This document shows positions 21,020 to 34,487 of a stretch of 64,000 nt of DNA, one piece after another. Source of the DNA: Mesostigma viride (lineage: Eukaryota > Streptophyta > Mesostigmatophyceae > Mesostigmatales > Mesostigmataceae); contig RPFO01000199.1 in assembly GCA_009746045.1 (NCBI GenBank), positions 417,501 to 481,500 of the forward strand. The letters are read 5' to 3'. Both the position numbers and the translations under genes were made by a program. Under the pieces are notes generated by a model that saw only the letters and a program-made list of their open reading frames with translations, was not told the origin of the DNA and did no database searches. How positions within the stretch are numbered: position 1 is the first letter of the stretch; every line of letters begins with the position of its first letter.

Positions 21020-23369
21020 GAGTCATACGCATGGCCGCTCACGCTGGTGGCACGCGACGGCAGCGACGCCATCGTGCTGCGCCGCAGGGACTATGCGCGC
21101 GCAACGAGTGCTGCGGTGGAGCAGGCGCTGGAGGCCAAGCTGGCGCTTCTGGCGCAGGTGCTGCAGCTGGGGGAGCTGCCTCCCCAGAAGCTGCTGCGGC
21201 TGTCCTACTCGGTCAAGGAGAGCTGCTTTGGGCCGCGCGCGCCCGTGGTGGTGCAGGGCGGTCCCCCCTCGTGTGTGTACATCATCAAGTCCGGCACCTG
21301 CACGCTGCTGTCCACGCTGCACGGCAGCCCCTCGCCCACCCCCACGGGCATCCGCTCCCCCCCTGGGGACACCCTCTCCCCCCGCGCGTCCACTGCCCAC
21401 GCCCCCTCCGCGGCCGCAGGGGCCAGCAAGTGGGCGCCGCGGGTCGCACGGGTCGACCTGGGCACCGGCGCCATGGCCGGCGGCGCGGACAAAGGGGAGG
21501 ACGGCGCAGGCACGCATCGCGGCCGCACGCCGCGTCTGCAGGAGAGCGTGCCGGCGGACAGCGTTGTCTTGTCCACGATGGGTGCGGGCCAGATGTTCGG
21601 CGAGTGGGCGGTGCTCAACCGCGCCAGCCAGCCCTACTCGGTGGTGGCCGCCACCCCCCTGGTCCTGTGGGCAGTCAAGGCCGCAGATTTCGCGCGCTTG
21701 GCGGCCGACGACGCGCGCGCAGGCCTCCGCAGCATGGCGGCGACACGCGAGGCGTGGCGGCGGCAGCAAGTGGCGCTGCTGCTGGACGTGGCCCACGCCA
21801 CCGCGGCGCTCGAGGAGGCCAACGTGGCCGGCAAGGGGGAGCCCGCAGGCACGGCCGTACCCATCGCGGTGGCGCCTGGGCCCTCGTGGGGGGAGGAGCC
21901 GGAGACATCTTGGGACGCCAGCATACTCAAGCGCATGCTGGGGGCGGCGGCCACCAGTGCGGCCCATTCCGGCCCGGCCCCTGCCCATGCCGGCCCGGCC
22001 CCTGCCCATGCCGGCTCGGCCCCTGCCCATGCCTCGCTGCCGTCATCACGACCCTCCCCCGTCCCTACCCACCTGCCACTCGCCACCAAGCTGGCGGCGA
22101 CATTGGAGACTGCCGCGCCCATCGCGGCCGCCCCAGCGCGTGTGCCAGCCGCTAGCCACGCGCTGGTGCCGCCGTTTGCCTCGATGCCTCTCGCGGCCAG
22201 CAGCAGCAGCAGCTATGGCGGTGGCAAGAACAACGCGGTGGCGCGGCGACAGTGGCAGCCACAGCGCCCCGCATCGCCCCCGGCCAACCCACAGGGTGAG
22301 CAGGGTGGGGCCGCAGACAAGTGCAAGGACGGTAGGGCCGTGGAGGAGCGCAAAGACGGTGGGGCTGCCGCGCCGCAACGTGCCAACGGCAGCGTCAAGG
22401 AGGAAAGCAAGATCACCCCTGTCAGGATGCTCAGGGTCCCTGCGGATGCTCTGCCCGAGTGGCGCTTGCCCGGGGCGCATGCGCGTGTGTCTCCCGTCAA
22501 AGAGTGTCACCTCTCGCTGGAGGTGGTGGCCTCCGCCTCGCTGCCAGGCCCCCTGCCCAGCGCATGGCGAACGGACAAGCCTCTGGACAAGGCGGTAGAC
22601 AAGGGAGCAAGTGACAAGGGCGCGCGCCGGGGCACCCCGCCTCCCCGCAGTGGGAACGCGCCGGATGCCAGCCGGTGTCCACCCGCACCCGCGCAGGTGG
22701 CGAGTGACAGCAAGCCGCCCCAGGGCATGGGGGTCCCTGAGGCCGCGAGGTCGGCACCGAACCCCTCCCCCGCGCCCAGCCCCGCGCCTGCCTCCCCCCT
22801 GCAGATGCATGTGCCTGAGGGCGGCCGGCCATTGGCGCGCGCTGCGTCCTCGCTCGGCGGGCGCGGGAGCTGGGGCAGCCCCCCGGTGATGCACATCCAG
22901 GTGGAGGTGGACGCGGCCGCGCGGCCCAGCACCAGCCTGGGCCACAGCAGGGGCATCGGCGACACCCCCTGGGGCCCGCCCGTTGCCAATTGTGCTGGCG
23001 AGGCATTGCTGGTACCCCTGGTGTCGCTGCTGCCCAAGGAGCAGCAGCAGCCCTTCGTTGAGGCACACAACGCGTGGCTGCAGCCCCGCGTGTCCGTGTC
23101 GGCGGGGCAAAAGCGGGGCACAGGGGCGCAGGCACGACAGGCCAACGCGCGTGAGGCCTCAGGGCCCACGCGAGCGGCCACCACGCGCGGCGCCAGCGCC
23201 AGTACCAGCGCGGAACAAGAGGAGCCGGCGGCGCATGCCCGCCAGCACACAAGCGCTGGTGTGTCGCAGCAGGTGGGGCCACACGGCATGGCCAAGGGGC
23301 ACGGAGCCACGTGGCACGGCCAGGTGTCGGAGCAGGAGCTTGTGGAGAAGTTTGCCCGGCAACACTTTG
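21020..23369 (+). CDS. Large exon: end of CNB-C, CNB domain D, and long low-complexity region
   Basis: A single 2350-bp exon. It first completes CNB-C, then encodes CNB-D: AKLALLAQVLQLGELPPQKL, PVVVQGGPPSCVYIIKSGTC, a roughly 75-residue Pro/Ser/Gly insertion, STMGAGQMFGEWAVLNRASQ, and PYSVVAATPLVLWAVKAADF. CNB-D keeps FGE but lacks the Arg normally found shortly after it. The remaining roughly 500 residues are Ala/Pro/Ser/Lys-rich and mostly disordered-looking. They include three copies of a 7-residue GPAPAHA repeat (about 21,969-22,032) and several lysine/aspartate stretches. The exon ends after EKFARQHF with a phase-1 donor that matches the next exon. It is much longer than its neighbours, and its GC is among the highest in the window. 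Confidence 0.85.
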
Positions 23370-24257
23370 GTGGGTGGTGGTGGGCGTGGGGCCGTGGTCG
23401 TATGGGGTGTGCACTCCCTTTGCCCACATGCGCCATCTGGCTGGCTGCACACAGCTCTCCAAGCCGTCTCATAAGCCGGCATGGTTGGAGTTTTGTAGTT
23501 GTCAAAATTCTATTGCCATGTATTTGTGAAACGCTATTGCAATGAGACTCGTGGGCGCTCAGCCGGGAAGCCCGTGTCACACAGGGACAATCGAGTGCCA
23601 TGGCTCATGCCTCCACTGCCCTGTTTCTATTCTTTGAACTACCCACGACAGTTGCTGACGTGTGGGCCGCAAATCCGACTCAGTAGCTCGTGGGTGTTTT
23701 CTCTTAGCGTTTGGTCTTGTGGCAGTTGGCGCCCGCCATCCACCTAGGAAGGTTGGCGCACGTGCTGCCACGTCCCTGCTTTGACCTGCCTCAGAGGCAG
23801 GAGGCGTGGTCGCGCTCGTCTGCGTGCGGCATCGTCGTTTCTCTGTTGGCGCAGCACACTTTCGCCTTGTCTTGGTGGCCCCCCCCCCTCCCCCTCCCCA
23901 TCCAACCCCAACCCTCTTACCCCTCCCAAATCACCACCACCTCTGTCTGCTGTGTAGCAGGGGCTCAACTGCAGGTATGCTGGCAGGGTATGCTGCCTGT
24001 ACCCCTGCCCACATATCGACATGGCCCACCCACCCATACCATGCCCCTTCGCGTGGCCGCTGGTGACTTACATGGTAGTCTGGTCTTTCGGGCCACAAAA
24101 ACCCGATGGGTGCACTGTTTCCCCTTAAGTGGCCCTTGGGCGTTTCCTGCCGACGGTTGGCCCCTTCATGTGAGCACTCGCACGCAGCCTGACGCTGCCA
24201 CGTGCCACGCATGCGCCCATCCCATCATCCCTCCCCCATCGCGGCGCACGTGTGTAG
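23370..24257. other. Intron without further features
   Basis: 888-bp phase-1 intron with C-rich stretches near 23,880. No gene or array seen. Confidence 0.6.
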
Positions 24258-25659
<1,402 letters not shown>

Positions 25660-25812
25660 GTACGTCTTCTCCCATGCCGCTCTGCCCTGTTGCTGTTCTG
25701 CTCGGTGTTTTGTGTTTTGTGCCCAGAATGTATTGAGGGCACGCCCCTATGCATGGACAAGGTCTATGAACAGTGTCACGTGGAGCAAAATGCACGGATA
25801 GGGCTGGTGTGA

Positions 25813-27700
25813 AGCATGTAGCTATGAATATTTACGGAGGAAGAGTTTTCAAACAGCTTGGACATCAGGTAACAATCCTTTGCCAAGCATCGCTTGCCTG
25901 CAAGTGCAAGGAGATGTCATGCTCAGCGACAGGTTCTTTGCCAGGCCATTAGTGACTTTAGGGGTACGAGACTGAGACCTGAGTTGCCTGGGTAGGAGGC
26001 GTGATAGGTCCGTGGACGAGGAAGAAGTCAGAACGGTGCTATAGGAGGCAGTCGCAGGCAAGTGCGGGAAAGTTTGGTTTGAATGAACAAACTTGTTGCT
26101 CTTTTCTTTGCTGCTTGCTCTTTGCCTGAACCCATTGGTGAATAGCAAGCTCACAAAGTTTGTGATTGTTTCTAAATGCATGCGCTGTTGTGCATGGCTG
26201 CCAGATTGGGAGCGTTACCGTGGCAGCGACGCAGTATGAAAGGGAATATATGTACCGCAAAGCGTTCCCCCAATCGCGGAAGTCATCTGCCTAGGAGGCC
26301 CCTGTGTACTGACGTAGGCCTGGGGTTTACAAAGCGTTTGCAGACATAGTAGTATTGACTTAGAGTTGTAAACTATTTATTGTCAAGGGTTATTTGTGGC
26401 CCCTTTGGGGGATTGTGTAAGTAAGGAAGTACTTGCGCTCTGTGCGCAAGGGCATCAGTCACGGCGTACTATGCTAGTCCAATCAACCTTTGGACTGTTC
26501 TGTCCGGCCCCTATTTGAAATGGCGAGTCCAACTCACCACTACAAAGAGGTGACAGTTGCTAGCCCGTGCGGCGCGAATGCTATTAGCAGCTTCCATGAT
26601 AATTTTAGGTCTGCTGTGAGAAGTAGATTTGTACTACGGCCTGTAACCAGACATTACTATATTCGGACAAGTGTACAGGGACTGACTAAGGACGAACAGG
26701 GCTTGGCCCTGTTGTCTCCCCACGGTCCCGTGGCCCACTGATAGCTAGGGTAGAAGTCCTCAGGTAAAGTTACTGCCCTTGGGGATAGCTGTTACACTAC
26801 CGCCTTGTCCGCCAATACTGAAGAAGACAACTCAGATGAGGTTTATATTCCATAGACGGAACTAGTGCAGCTTAGTAGGTTGGGGATGAAGACGATCGCC
26901 TTTGTTTTTAACTTGTGTGTGATTATTCTATGGTGAGATTAGCATTGTACTCCGTGACATGCCTCTGCGCATGACACACAAACTTGTACGTACTATTTAC
27001 TTACCATGCAAAGTCAACCAAAGTCAATTTAGCCCATATATTTGTAGGGGGGAGTTGTACGTAGTTAGATACACCGTCAACACAACGTTGAGAACAAATG
27101 CCGTCTGTATGCAGTGGACCATGGGGCAGCCCTACTGCACCCGCTATGCTTTCGCTATGTTGGAGCTTCAATGCGCCCACAGGGGATGCCGGATCGTTTC
27201 AACGGGTCCGATTGTGCACACTGTGGCATGAGGGAAGGGGGGGGTCTCTGCCCCCTGCCCGCTGTGCACACTCAGGGATGAAAAGCACTCAATCTGGTGC
27301 TCCGTGACTTCCCAACCAGAGCACATGTTTAGTTAATTAATAAATTAATCCATCCGGAGACCAATGCAGGCGCGACAGTTAGTCTAGACCATCCACATTC
27401 CACGCATTGTGGTCAAGCCTGCCAAGTCCTCGTACCCATGTTCAACTTAAAGCATGTGACTGCGTCACATCAATACCAATCAAGGAACCTTCAGCCTCTA
27501 CACACCATGAGCACTAGGAGGGAGCCGGCGCCCTTGAGCCTCTCTCACTGCCACATTTGATAGGGGAGATACGAACTGAGGGGGAGAAAAGCGTGGCAAA
27601 TTTTATTACAGCTGGTTGATGCCGATTTCTCTATGACTGGTGGAGTAATTTACGTTGTGGCTATCTCAATTCTCACTGATATAAACAAAGGCATGTCAGT
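25813..27700. other. AT-richer island, no recognisable gene
   Basis: Composition drops sharply relative to the exon-bearing DNA on both sides. Only short unremarkable ORFs. An AT stretch with TTAATTAATAAATTAAT near 27,332-27,348 resembles the LINE 3' tails annotated at 32.5-33.2 kb. Confidence 0.5.
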
Positions 27701-27860
27701 GATAAGTGCAAATATTTGAACTTTCAGCGGCCACCGGAGTGTCCAGCAAAATAGTACCCTCGCTAAGTCAAGCCTGTGATGGCTCATTAATGTCAAAGAG
27801 ACAAATGACAATAAACTACTCTGCTGGGTGGGCATGCACGTTACTGGCTCTTACATATCT

Positions 27861-27918
27861 CGGCTGCATACTGTCGGCTGCATACTGTCGGCTGCATACT
27901 GTCGGCTGCATACTGTCG
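27861..27918 (+). repeat. 14-bp tandem repeat, 4 copies
   Basis: The unit CGGCTGCATACTGT lies immediately upstream of the LINE endonuclease remnant. The ACTGTCGG motif in it recurs at the end of the LINE 3' tails (after 32,820 and 33,205). Confidence 0.85.
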
Positions 27919-27926
27919 TACTTGAG

Positions 27927-30597
27927 GGGGTCACTCCGGCCCGCCACTTTTTGGTTATGCTGCTCGACGCCAATGCCACGCTCCCCGTGGGCACTGCTGG
28001 CAGTCGCTTTGCGCCTGCTGACACGGCTGCTAACGACAACACTCCCCTGTTTTCTGCCTTTTTGCGAGATAGCGGGATGGTTGCTGTCAACTGCCACTTC
28101 TAACGTCCCTCACAGGACTTGGTCACTTTTCGTGGCCCTAACGGCCGTCAGGCCTGTTTGGACTACGTGGTGGTACGGCAGCCCAGGTGCACCTCGGTTC
28201 TGGACACCCGAGTGTTTGACACGCCCACGGTGTGCTCTGACCACCGGTTGGTGCGCGCGACCATTCGGCTCCGGTTCCACGTCCCCGAGCGCCGCGCCCC
28301 AGTGGTCCGCCCTGACTGGTCTGCCCTACGCCCGGTCCGGGGAGATCCTGAGGACTGGACGGACGCCGAGCACGAGAGGAACCGGTGCCGACGGGAGTAC
28401 CTGTCGGCCCTGGGCGCCCGGGCGGACGTCGACGAGCTGGACAAGGGTGCCCCCAACGCCGCCATTTTTGCGGGCTTTGCGGCCCGTGCCCCGTGGCTGG
28501 TGGCCCGGCACCTGCCGGCCATGCCCCGCCGCCGCCCCGGCCCGCTCTACCGCCAGGACCCCAAGGTCTTGGCCGCCCGGCACCGCCTCAAGCGTAACCG
28601 GGACCCGCTGCAGAAACCAGTGCTCAAGGCTGCCCGGCCTCGTGGAGGCCTACGAGCACGCTCAGGACGCGGAGGCGGCCCAGTGCATCGCGGATGCCAA
28701 GGCCTGCCAGGCTCGCAACCAGGGCAAGGACATGTAGTACCACCTCGACCGGCTCGGCGGCCGGCGGCAGCGCACCCCGGTGGAGCACACGGGGGACGGC
28801 ACGGCGCCGGTCAGCCTTGACCGCTGGTTGGCCCACAATGTTTCCTTGACCGGGGGGGCCCGCCCCCCCCCCCCCGCCGCTTCACCCCCAGACGGCCGCC
28901 CGCCTCGGGGTTGCCGGACCCCCGCCGCCGCCAGCGCCCCCCTCCTCGGCCGCGGACTACCAAGTCCCCGCCTTGCAGGAGGGCTGCCTTGCCACCGACG
29001 ACGTCGTTCACCCCTTCACTTTGAAGGAATTGGACGGCGCCCTTGCTCGCCTGCGGTACGATGCGGCGGTCGGTGCCGACCACCTTTCTGCTGAGCTGCT
29101 GAAGACCCCTGATCCGGCGGTTAGGGATCTTCTGCTGGCGTTCTGCAACCGTGTCCTGCTTTCTGACGAGCCTCCGCCTGCTGAGTGGCAGACGGCCATC
29201 CGCGTCATGCTGTACAAGAATTGGGCTCTGCTGCTGACCCCGGTAACTACCGGGGTGTCTGCCTCCAGAGCGCCGCGCTGAAGGTCTTCATGCGCATGAT
29301 GCTGCACAGGCTCCGCGCCGCGCTGGACCCACACCTGGGTGAGTCTCAGATGGGTTTCCGTCGTGGTCGTAACACTGTCATGGCTGTGTTTGTCGCGCGC
29401 CGGTTGATGGAGGAGGTGCGTCGCCTTCCCCCTGACAGTTTGCCGCTGGTCTTCATTTTTGTTGACTATATCAAGGCCTTTGACACGGTCCTCTGGGAGG
29501 CTCTTTGGGCCATCCTAGCTCTGGATCGGGTGCCACCTGCGTTTCTTGCTGCCATTCGCCGACTGTATGAGGGCTCACAGGCAGTAGTGCGGACTGCGGA
29601 AGGCACCACACCACCATTCCCCCTTCACCACGGGGTGTGGCAAGGTTGTGTCCTGTCCCCATACCTGTTCATTATTGTCGTGGATCACGTCATGCGCCGA
29701 GCACGTGCGCGCTTTACTGCTCTTAAGGGGTTCGAGCCAGGCTTGGACATCCTTAACGAGAAAGAGCACGGCGGGGTTGAACCTGGCTACCGCCTGGCCG
29801 ACCTGATTTATGCGGATGACACCACCCTCACCGCGCGCCCCGAGCACATTCAGACCTGGCTGGACTGTCTGGGCCTGGAGGCGAGGGCGGTGGGGTTGGA
29901 GATTAGTGTCAAAACTGAGGCGATGGTGATTGGGGCCTCCAGTAGACCGCCGCTGCCGCGCCTGCTCGACGGGGCGACGGTCCCGTTCCGCGATCGCTTC
30001 AAACTGTTAGGGAGCTGGCTCCCTGACACCGCCGACGATGTGGACACCCGCATTGGCCTGGCCTGGGCTAGGCTCCGTTCGCTCAACACCTACTGGCGCT
30101 CCAAGGGCCTGGGCGAGCACCGCAAGCGCATGCTCTTCAAGGTCCTCGTCCTCACGGTGCTCACGTACGGCGCCGAGGCGTGGACACTCACACCCACCCT
30201 GGCATGTAGGCTAGACGGCACAGTTTACAGGATGCTCCGACAGGTCCTGAACGTAGGGTTTTCCAAGCGCCCGTCATCAGAGTCTTTGTATCAGGGCATG
30301 CCTCGCATTTCGGACGAGATTAGACAGCGTAGGATAGCATTTGTAGGACACCTTGCTAGCTTGCACCAGCCTGAGGTCGACACCGCCCTTGGTCTGGCAG
30401 GCCCCCAGCGGCTTGGCCAGCCAGGGCGGCACATTCTGACCTGGCCTGGCCCCAAGGGCATTCCCAAAAGGGTAGGGAAACATGCCACGAACTACACCCA
30501 GATGTTGCTGGCCGACCTAGTGGTCCCAGCCCAGTTTGAATACCGCATCCACTCTCTGGGCGATAGGATCAGCACACTGCCACGAGCCACGAGGTAG
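27927..30597 (+). pseudogene. Degenerate L1-like ORF2: AP endonuclease and reverse transcriptase
   Basis: The endonuclease half is visible as LLDANATLPV (metal-binding Asp/Asn near 27,966-27,974), LDYVVV and SDHRLV (catalytic His near 28,242). The N-terminal part of the domain is absent. The RT follows, with DPGNYRGVCL, QMGFRRGRNTV, FVDYIKAFDTVLWEAL (motif A), HHGVWQGCVLSPYLF (motif B), YADD at 29,809-29,820 (motif C), FKLLGSWL and a C-terminal RRIAFVGHL. Lesions are an in-frame TAA at 28,101, a frameshift near 28,620, a TAG at 28,735, a frameshift in the G/C runs at 28,853-28,875 and another near 29,215. The final RT frame (29,185-30,597) is intact over 470 codons. The 3' end diverges from related copies after YRIHSL near 30,557. 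Confidence 0.85.
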
Positions 30598-30723
30598 CCA
30601 TGGCTGTCGGAGCTCATAACTTTCACGTTTGAGCGCCGAATTCAGCTGTGAATATCACAATCGCTTCGTCTTTCTAAGACGCACATGCTGATATAATTTT
30701 CCGACGCTATTACGCAATATACG

Positions 30724-32108
30724 ATGAGCAAACGCCTCTCGACGCAACGCAGCCTGGCGGCTGCGCTCGGCAATGAAAATACGCCTGCAGCTTCGGCTGC
30801 AGCTTCGCCCACCGGCCCAGATGGCAACGGTGACACTAGTAGTGCACTGGTGCTCGCCCAGCCTCCCGGGCTCGCCTCGCCATCAGCATCGCCTGAACCT
30901 AAGCGCAGTCGCTCTGCTGAGCCGCCCTGGGAAGAGCGCTCCTTTGACGTCCACAGCCCCGGCTTCTGGCAGCGCAGCCCCGGTTGGATTATGGAAGACT
31001 TTTATTACGGCAATCACGCCTCGCTTCTAGCCCTGTGCGTGTACCTCACGTCCCACAACCGTGGCCGCTGGCCTGGTGACGGCAAGCTTGTCGACCCCGC
31101 CGAGGCTCTCCCAATCATCCACCGCATGCCTCGCCCCAAGCTTCAACGCTTCGCCCTCTGCTCCCTTGTTGGACGCTCCGAATCCGAGATCTGGGCTTCC
31201 CCACCGCCCCCCCCACCTTCCCCACCGAAGCCACCATCCGCACCCTCCTCAAGGAAGCTTTCGAGCAGCACGTGACCCCTCTTGCCGCAGATGTGGCGGC
31301 ACTTGGCGGCACGCTGGCTGCTGAGCTCCCCACCATCCCCACCGCCACCGCCACCCTCCTCGCCTCCACCTCCCCCCCCCCCTCCGTCTCCACCGACTCC
31401 ATCACCGCCCAGCTCCGCGACATCGACCAGCGCCTCAAGGATAATGCAATCGCTATCGAGGTCTTGCAGAACACAGCAGGCCTCACCGCCCAGGCAGTGA
31501 AGGACATTGCCGCCAAGCCAGCCCCGGCTGGCCTGGCCGGCGATGCTCCCCCCATCACGACCTGGGCGGACATGCTTAAGCAACATACCACCTCCACCAC
31601 CTCCGCCGTCGCAGCCCAGCTCCAGCGGCAGACGCTTGACCTCCGCGAGGAGGCCGAGCTCGCCAAGCGCAGCCTCAACGTCATTGTCAAGAATCTCAAG
31701 ATGGAGGAAGGTGAGAATTCCGAGAAGCTTGCGCGTGCTTTTGAGAGAGAAATCCTTGATCGCATGGGCCTTACTGGTGAGATCGAGCTGGCCGCCCACC
31801 GCCTTCCCCGCGCGCGGGGTAAGGCCGGGCCGCCCCCGCTCCTTCTCACCTTTAAGACCCCGGCGGACAAGATTTCTTTTCTCAGACGCCGCAAGCGGCT
31901 CGAGAAGACTCTCTTCACCCTTGACGACGACTTGACCCTGGCACAGCAACAACGGCGACGGGAGCTATGGCCGACCTACCTCCAGCTCCGGCAGACCAAG
32001 GCGGGCCAGCCGGTGTACTGGAAGGGGGCGGCCATCTACGTCGGGCACAAGCCCTGGCAAGCGACCCCCTCGACCACCGCGGCCCCAGCAACTCCAGCCC
32101 CCGCCTAG
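30724..32108 (+). pseudogene. LINE ORF1-like protein, broken by one frameshift in a C8 run
   Basis: ATG at 30,724 opens MSKRLSTQRSLAAALGNENT, a Ser/Pro/Ala-rich N-terminal region with KRSRSAEPPWEERSFD and a short block around SLLALCVYLTSHNRGRWPGD. At the 8-base C run 31,207-31,214 the frame slips. The other frame continues FPTEATIRTLLKEAFEQHVT and on through a coiled-coil-like stretch. It then reaches the RRM-like core (RSLNVIVKNLKMEE, HRLPRARGKAGPPPLLLTF, FLRRRKRLEKTLFTLDDD) and a stop at about 32,106. The apparent GTG start at 31,272 is internal. The core is clearly homologous to the minus-strand ORF at 254-1176. No ORF2 follows: the sequence passes instead to 3' LINE tails. Confidence 0.75.
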
Positions 32109-33216
32109 GGGAATACAGCAGTAGTGTAGAATAGTTAGACAGTGGCCTTGTACATGCCCGCCTACTACAGGCACTATACCAGCTGAGGCCAAGCCTTTTT
32201 ACTCATGTACATGTGTGCCTATGATGAGCCACACTCCAGACGATGCCTAGTTTTATTTAGTAATGCTGTGCCCATGCAGAGGGCTGCTCTCTGCTGAGAT
32301 GCCACGCTCTAGTTTCTGTATAGCCATGATGATCTTCCCCCTCACAGGCATGCTCCCCCCCCTTACCCGGGCATAGCGTGATAGACCATGAGGGTGCGGG
32401 TGCCCTGGTGCACCTAGAGCAGGGGTAGCTTACATTCCCACCCTTGCATGAAGTAGCCTAGAATGTATTAAAAGCCATATGCCCCTTCTCAGGGCTATGT
32501 GCTACATCTACTCCCAACGGAGTGATGTTGATAATTAATTAATTAATTAGTCCACTCTCTCTTCCTTCTTTGGACTGCCATGCAGAACAAGACGCGGTGG
32601 CAGAAGAATGTCAAGGCTCACACGCCCGACCCTGTGGGCAAGCCACCTCCCCCCAAGAGGAGGAGGCGTTTTGATGAGTAGGGTAGTTAGGATTTTTCTA
32701 GACTAGATAGACTAGAGTTAGGTTAGTTAGATTACGCGGCTCTCTCCACTCCACCATCCATCAAGGAATATGTGCTACATGATCTCCCAACGGAGGCATG
32801 TTATAATTTAATTTTAATTTAATACTGTCGGTGACCTGGCCTGGCCCCAAGGACATTCCTAGAAAGCTGGGTAAACCTGCCATGAACTACACACAGCTGT
32901 TACTGCCCGACCTAGTGGTCCCAGCTAAGTTTGGATACCGCATTCACTCCCTCTCTCTTGCTTGGACTGCTATGCAGAACAAGAAGAGGTGGATGACGAT
33001 TGTCCAGGATCACACGCCACCCCCTGTGGGCAAGCCCCCTCCCCCCAGGCTTTGCTGAGTAGAGTAGTTTGGGTTTTCTAGATTAGCTTAGAGTTAGCTT
33101 GGTTTGGTTTCGCGGCTTTGCCCACCTCCATCCATCCAGCAAGGGAATATGTGCTACATGCTCTCCCAACGGATCATGTTATAATTTAATTTTTAAATTT
33201 AAAACTGTCGGTGTAA
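32109..33216 (+). repeat. Three LINE 3' ends joined tail to head
   Basis: Three related tails end in an AT-rich run after ATGTGCTACAT and TCCCAACGGA: at about 32,502-32,550, 32,769-32,826 and 33,151-33,216. The second unit starts abruptly at about 32,551 inside ORF2 C-terminal coding sequence (CCATGCAGAACAAGA). The third starts at about 32,836 further upstream in ORF2, where TWPGPKDIPRKLGKPAMNYT matches the intact RT's TWPGPKGIPKRVGKHATNYT. Each is a 5'-truncated copy directly abutting the tail of the previous one. Tails 2 and 3 are both followed by ACTGTCGGTG. Confidence 0.75.
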
Positions 33217-34487
33217 GGGTCATGGAAGGCACAGATCTCACGGCTGAGTTCATGTATTGAGTGATTTTGCTTGGGAGAGGATAACCCATACAGCGTACAC
33301 GCTTTCGATAGTTCAATCTTAATTTAACGGACAGTGACGCAGTGACTATTGGGGACTTCAGTGACCGTCGGGGATGCAGTCATTGGGGAGGGAGTACTGG
33401 CCTACGGCGCTTGGCATGGTACCCCCAGGCAGGGATATCTACCTTCCAATACACTGATGGCGAGCTAAAAGTAGAAAGCAACATGGCCAACTAAGAAGTG
33501 TTGGAACATGAGCTACAGAGTATGAATGGCCTGAAAACTTGGGCCTGCATGCCACATAGTGATTTGATGTGCCGGTATAATGTACAGTATATAGTTCAAA
33601 GGTGTCCATGTTATTATGATACACGTTTTGCGGAACCAATAAGAGTGCGTTATGAACGAGCTTGCTGCGTGGTTCAAGTGGGTCGGCGGCTTTTTTCAGA
33701 AGCGGGGCAGATGCACCATATGGAAATATGTGGCTGAACGTTATTGGCCCTAGAGAAAATACAGATGTCGGTGCCTGTTCTGCTGGCTACGCCTACAGTC
33801 ACGAGAACTGCTAAGGCGTACGCGTTGGAGCTGTCTTAAGTCAGCCATGTTAGTAGGATGCATGCCCAGGCAGCTAGTGCTGTCACTTATCCTTGCTGTA
33901 CTCAGGTATTAGGTTACATGCTCAAGGCGATACCATCGCGGTTTTGTGACTGCATGTGGTTTCGCACTGCCTGTGACTTAACGGAGGCAACTACAGGGCT
34001 GATTACTTAATCACCGTGTCGTTTCCTGAGGCCAACCGCGTTACCCAAGGGGATTAATCAAGTCGATACATAAGATCCCCTGGGCGGCTGGCGACATCTC
34101 ACCGCAAATCCTAGACCTTGCTCCGCCCTCCTGGGCAAGCCACCCTCCCACGGACGGAGACGCGCGCCTGCTTGTTCGACCAACGAGCTACACTGTACCT
34201 GGGCAGCCATGTGAGATAAGGAGCAGAGACTAACCAGTGCTAATGTATTAGGCATGCCTTTCTTTTGGTATGCATTGCAACTTCATCATGCAACGATCAT
34301 GCACGTGCGCTTTGCTCGCGCCCATGAGCATCCCGTTGCCTCGTTCCCTGCTCGTGCTCTTAATTTACGGCTCTGAAGTACCGCGCGGCATGGCCCGTTC
34401 TGTGGCTGGCTATGAACCAGGGCATACGGAACCTGGGTATCTTATTAGTATCTTCCATGTAGACGTGCCAGCAAGATTACGAAAGGT
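33217..34487. other. AT-richer stretch without a recognisable gene
   Basis: No ORF above about 100 codons with a recognisable domain, and no clear repeats. Confidence 0.5.

Noticed and set aside
20550-22598. 682-codon Arg/Pro/Ser-rich frame overlapping CNB-D
   Set aside because: It is a shadow of the 21020-23369 exon, which encodes recognisable CNB strands and has matching splice phases.
29008-32192. Minus-strand ORFs opposite the LINE ORFs
   Set aside because: Shadows of the RT and ORF1 frames, with low-complexity composition.
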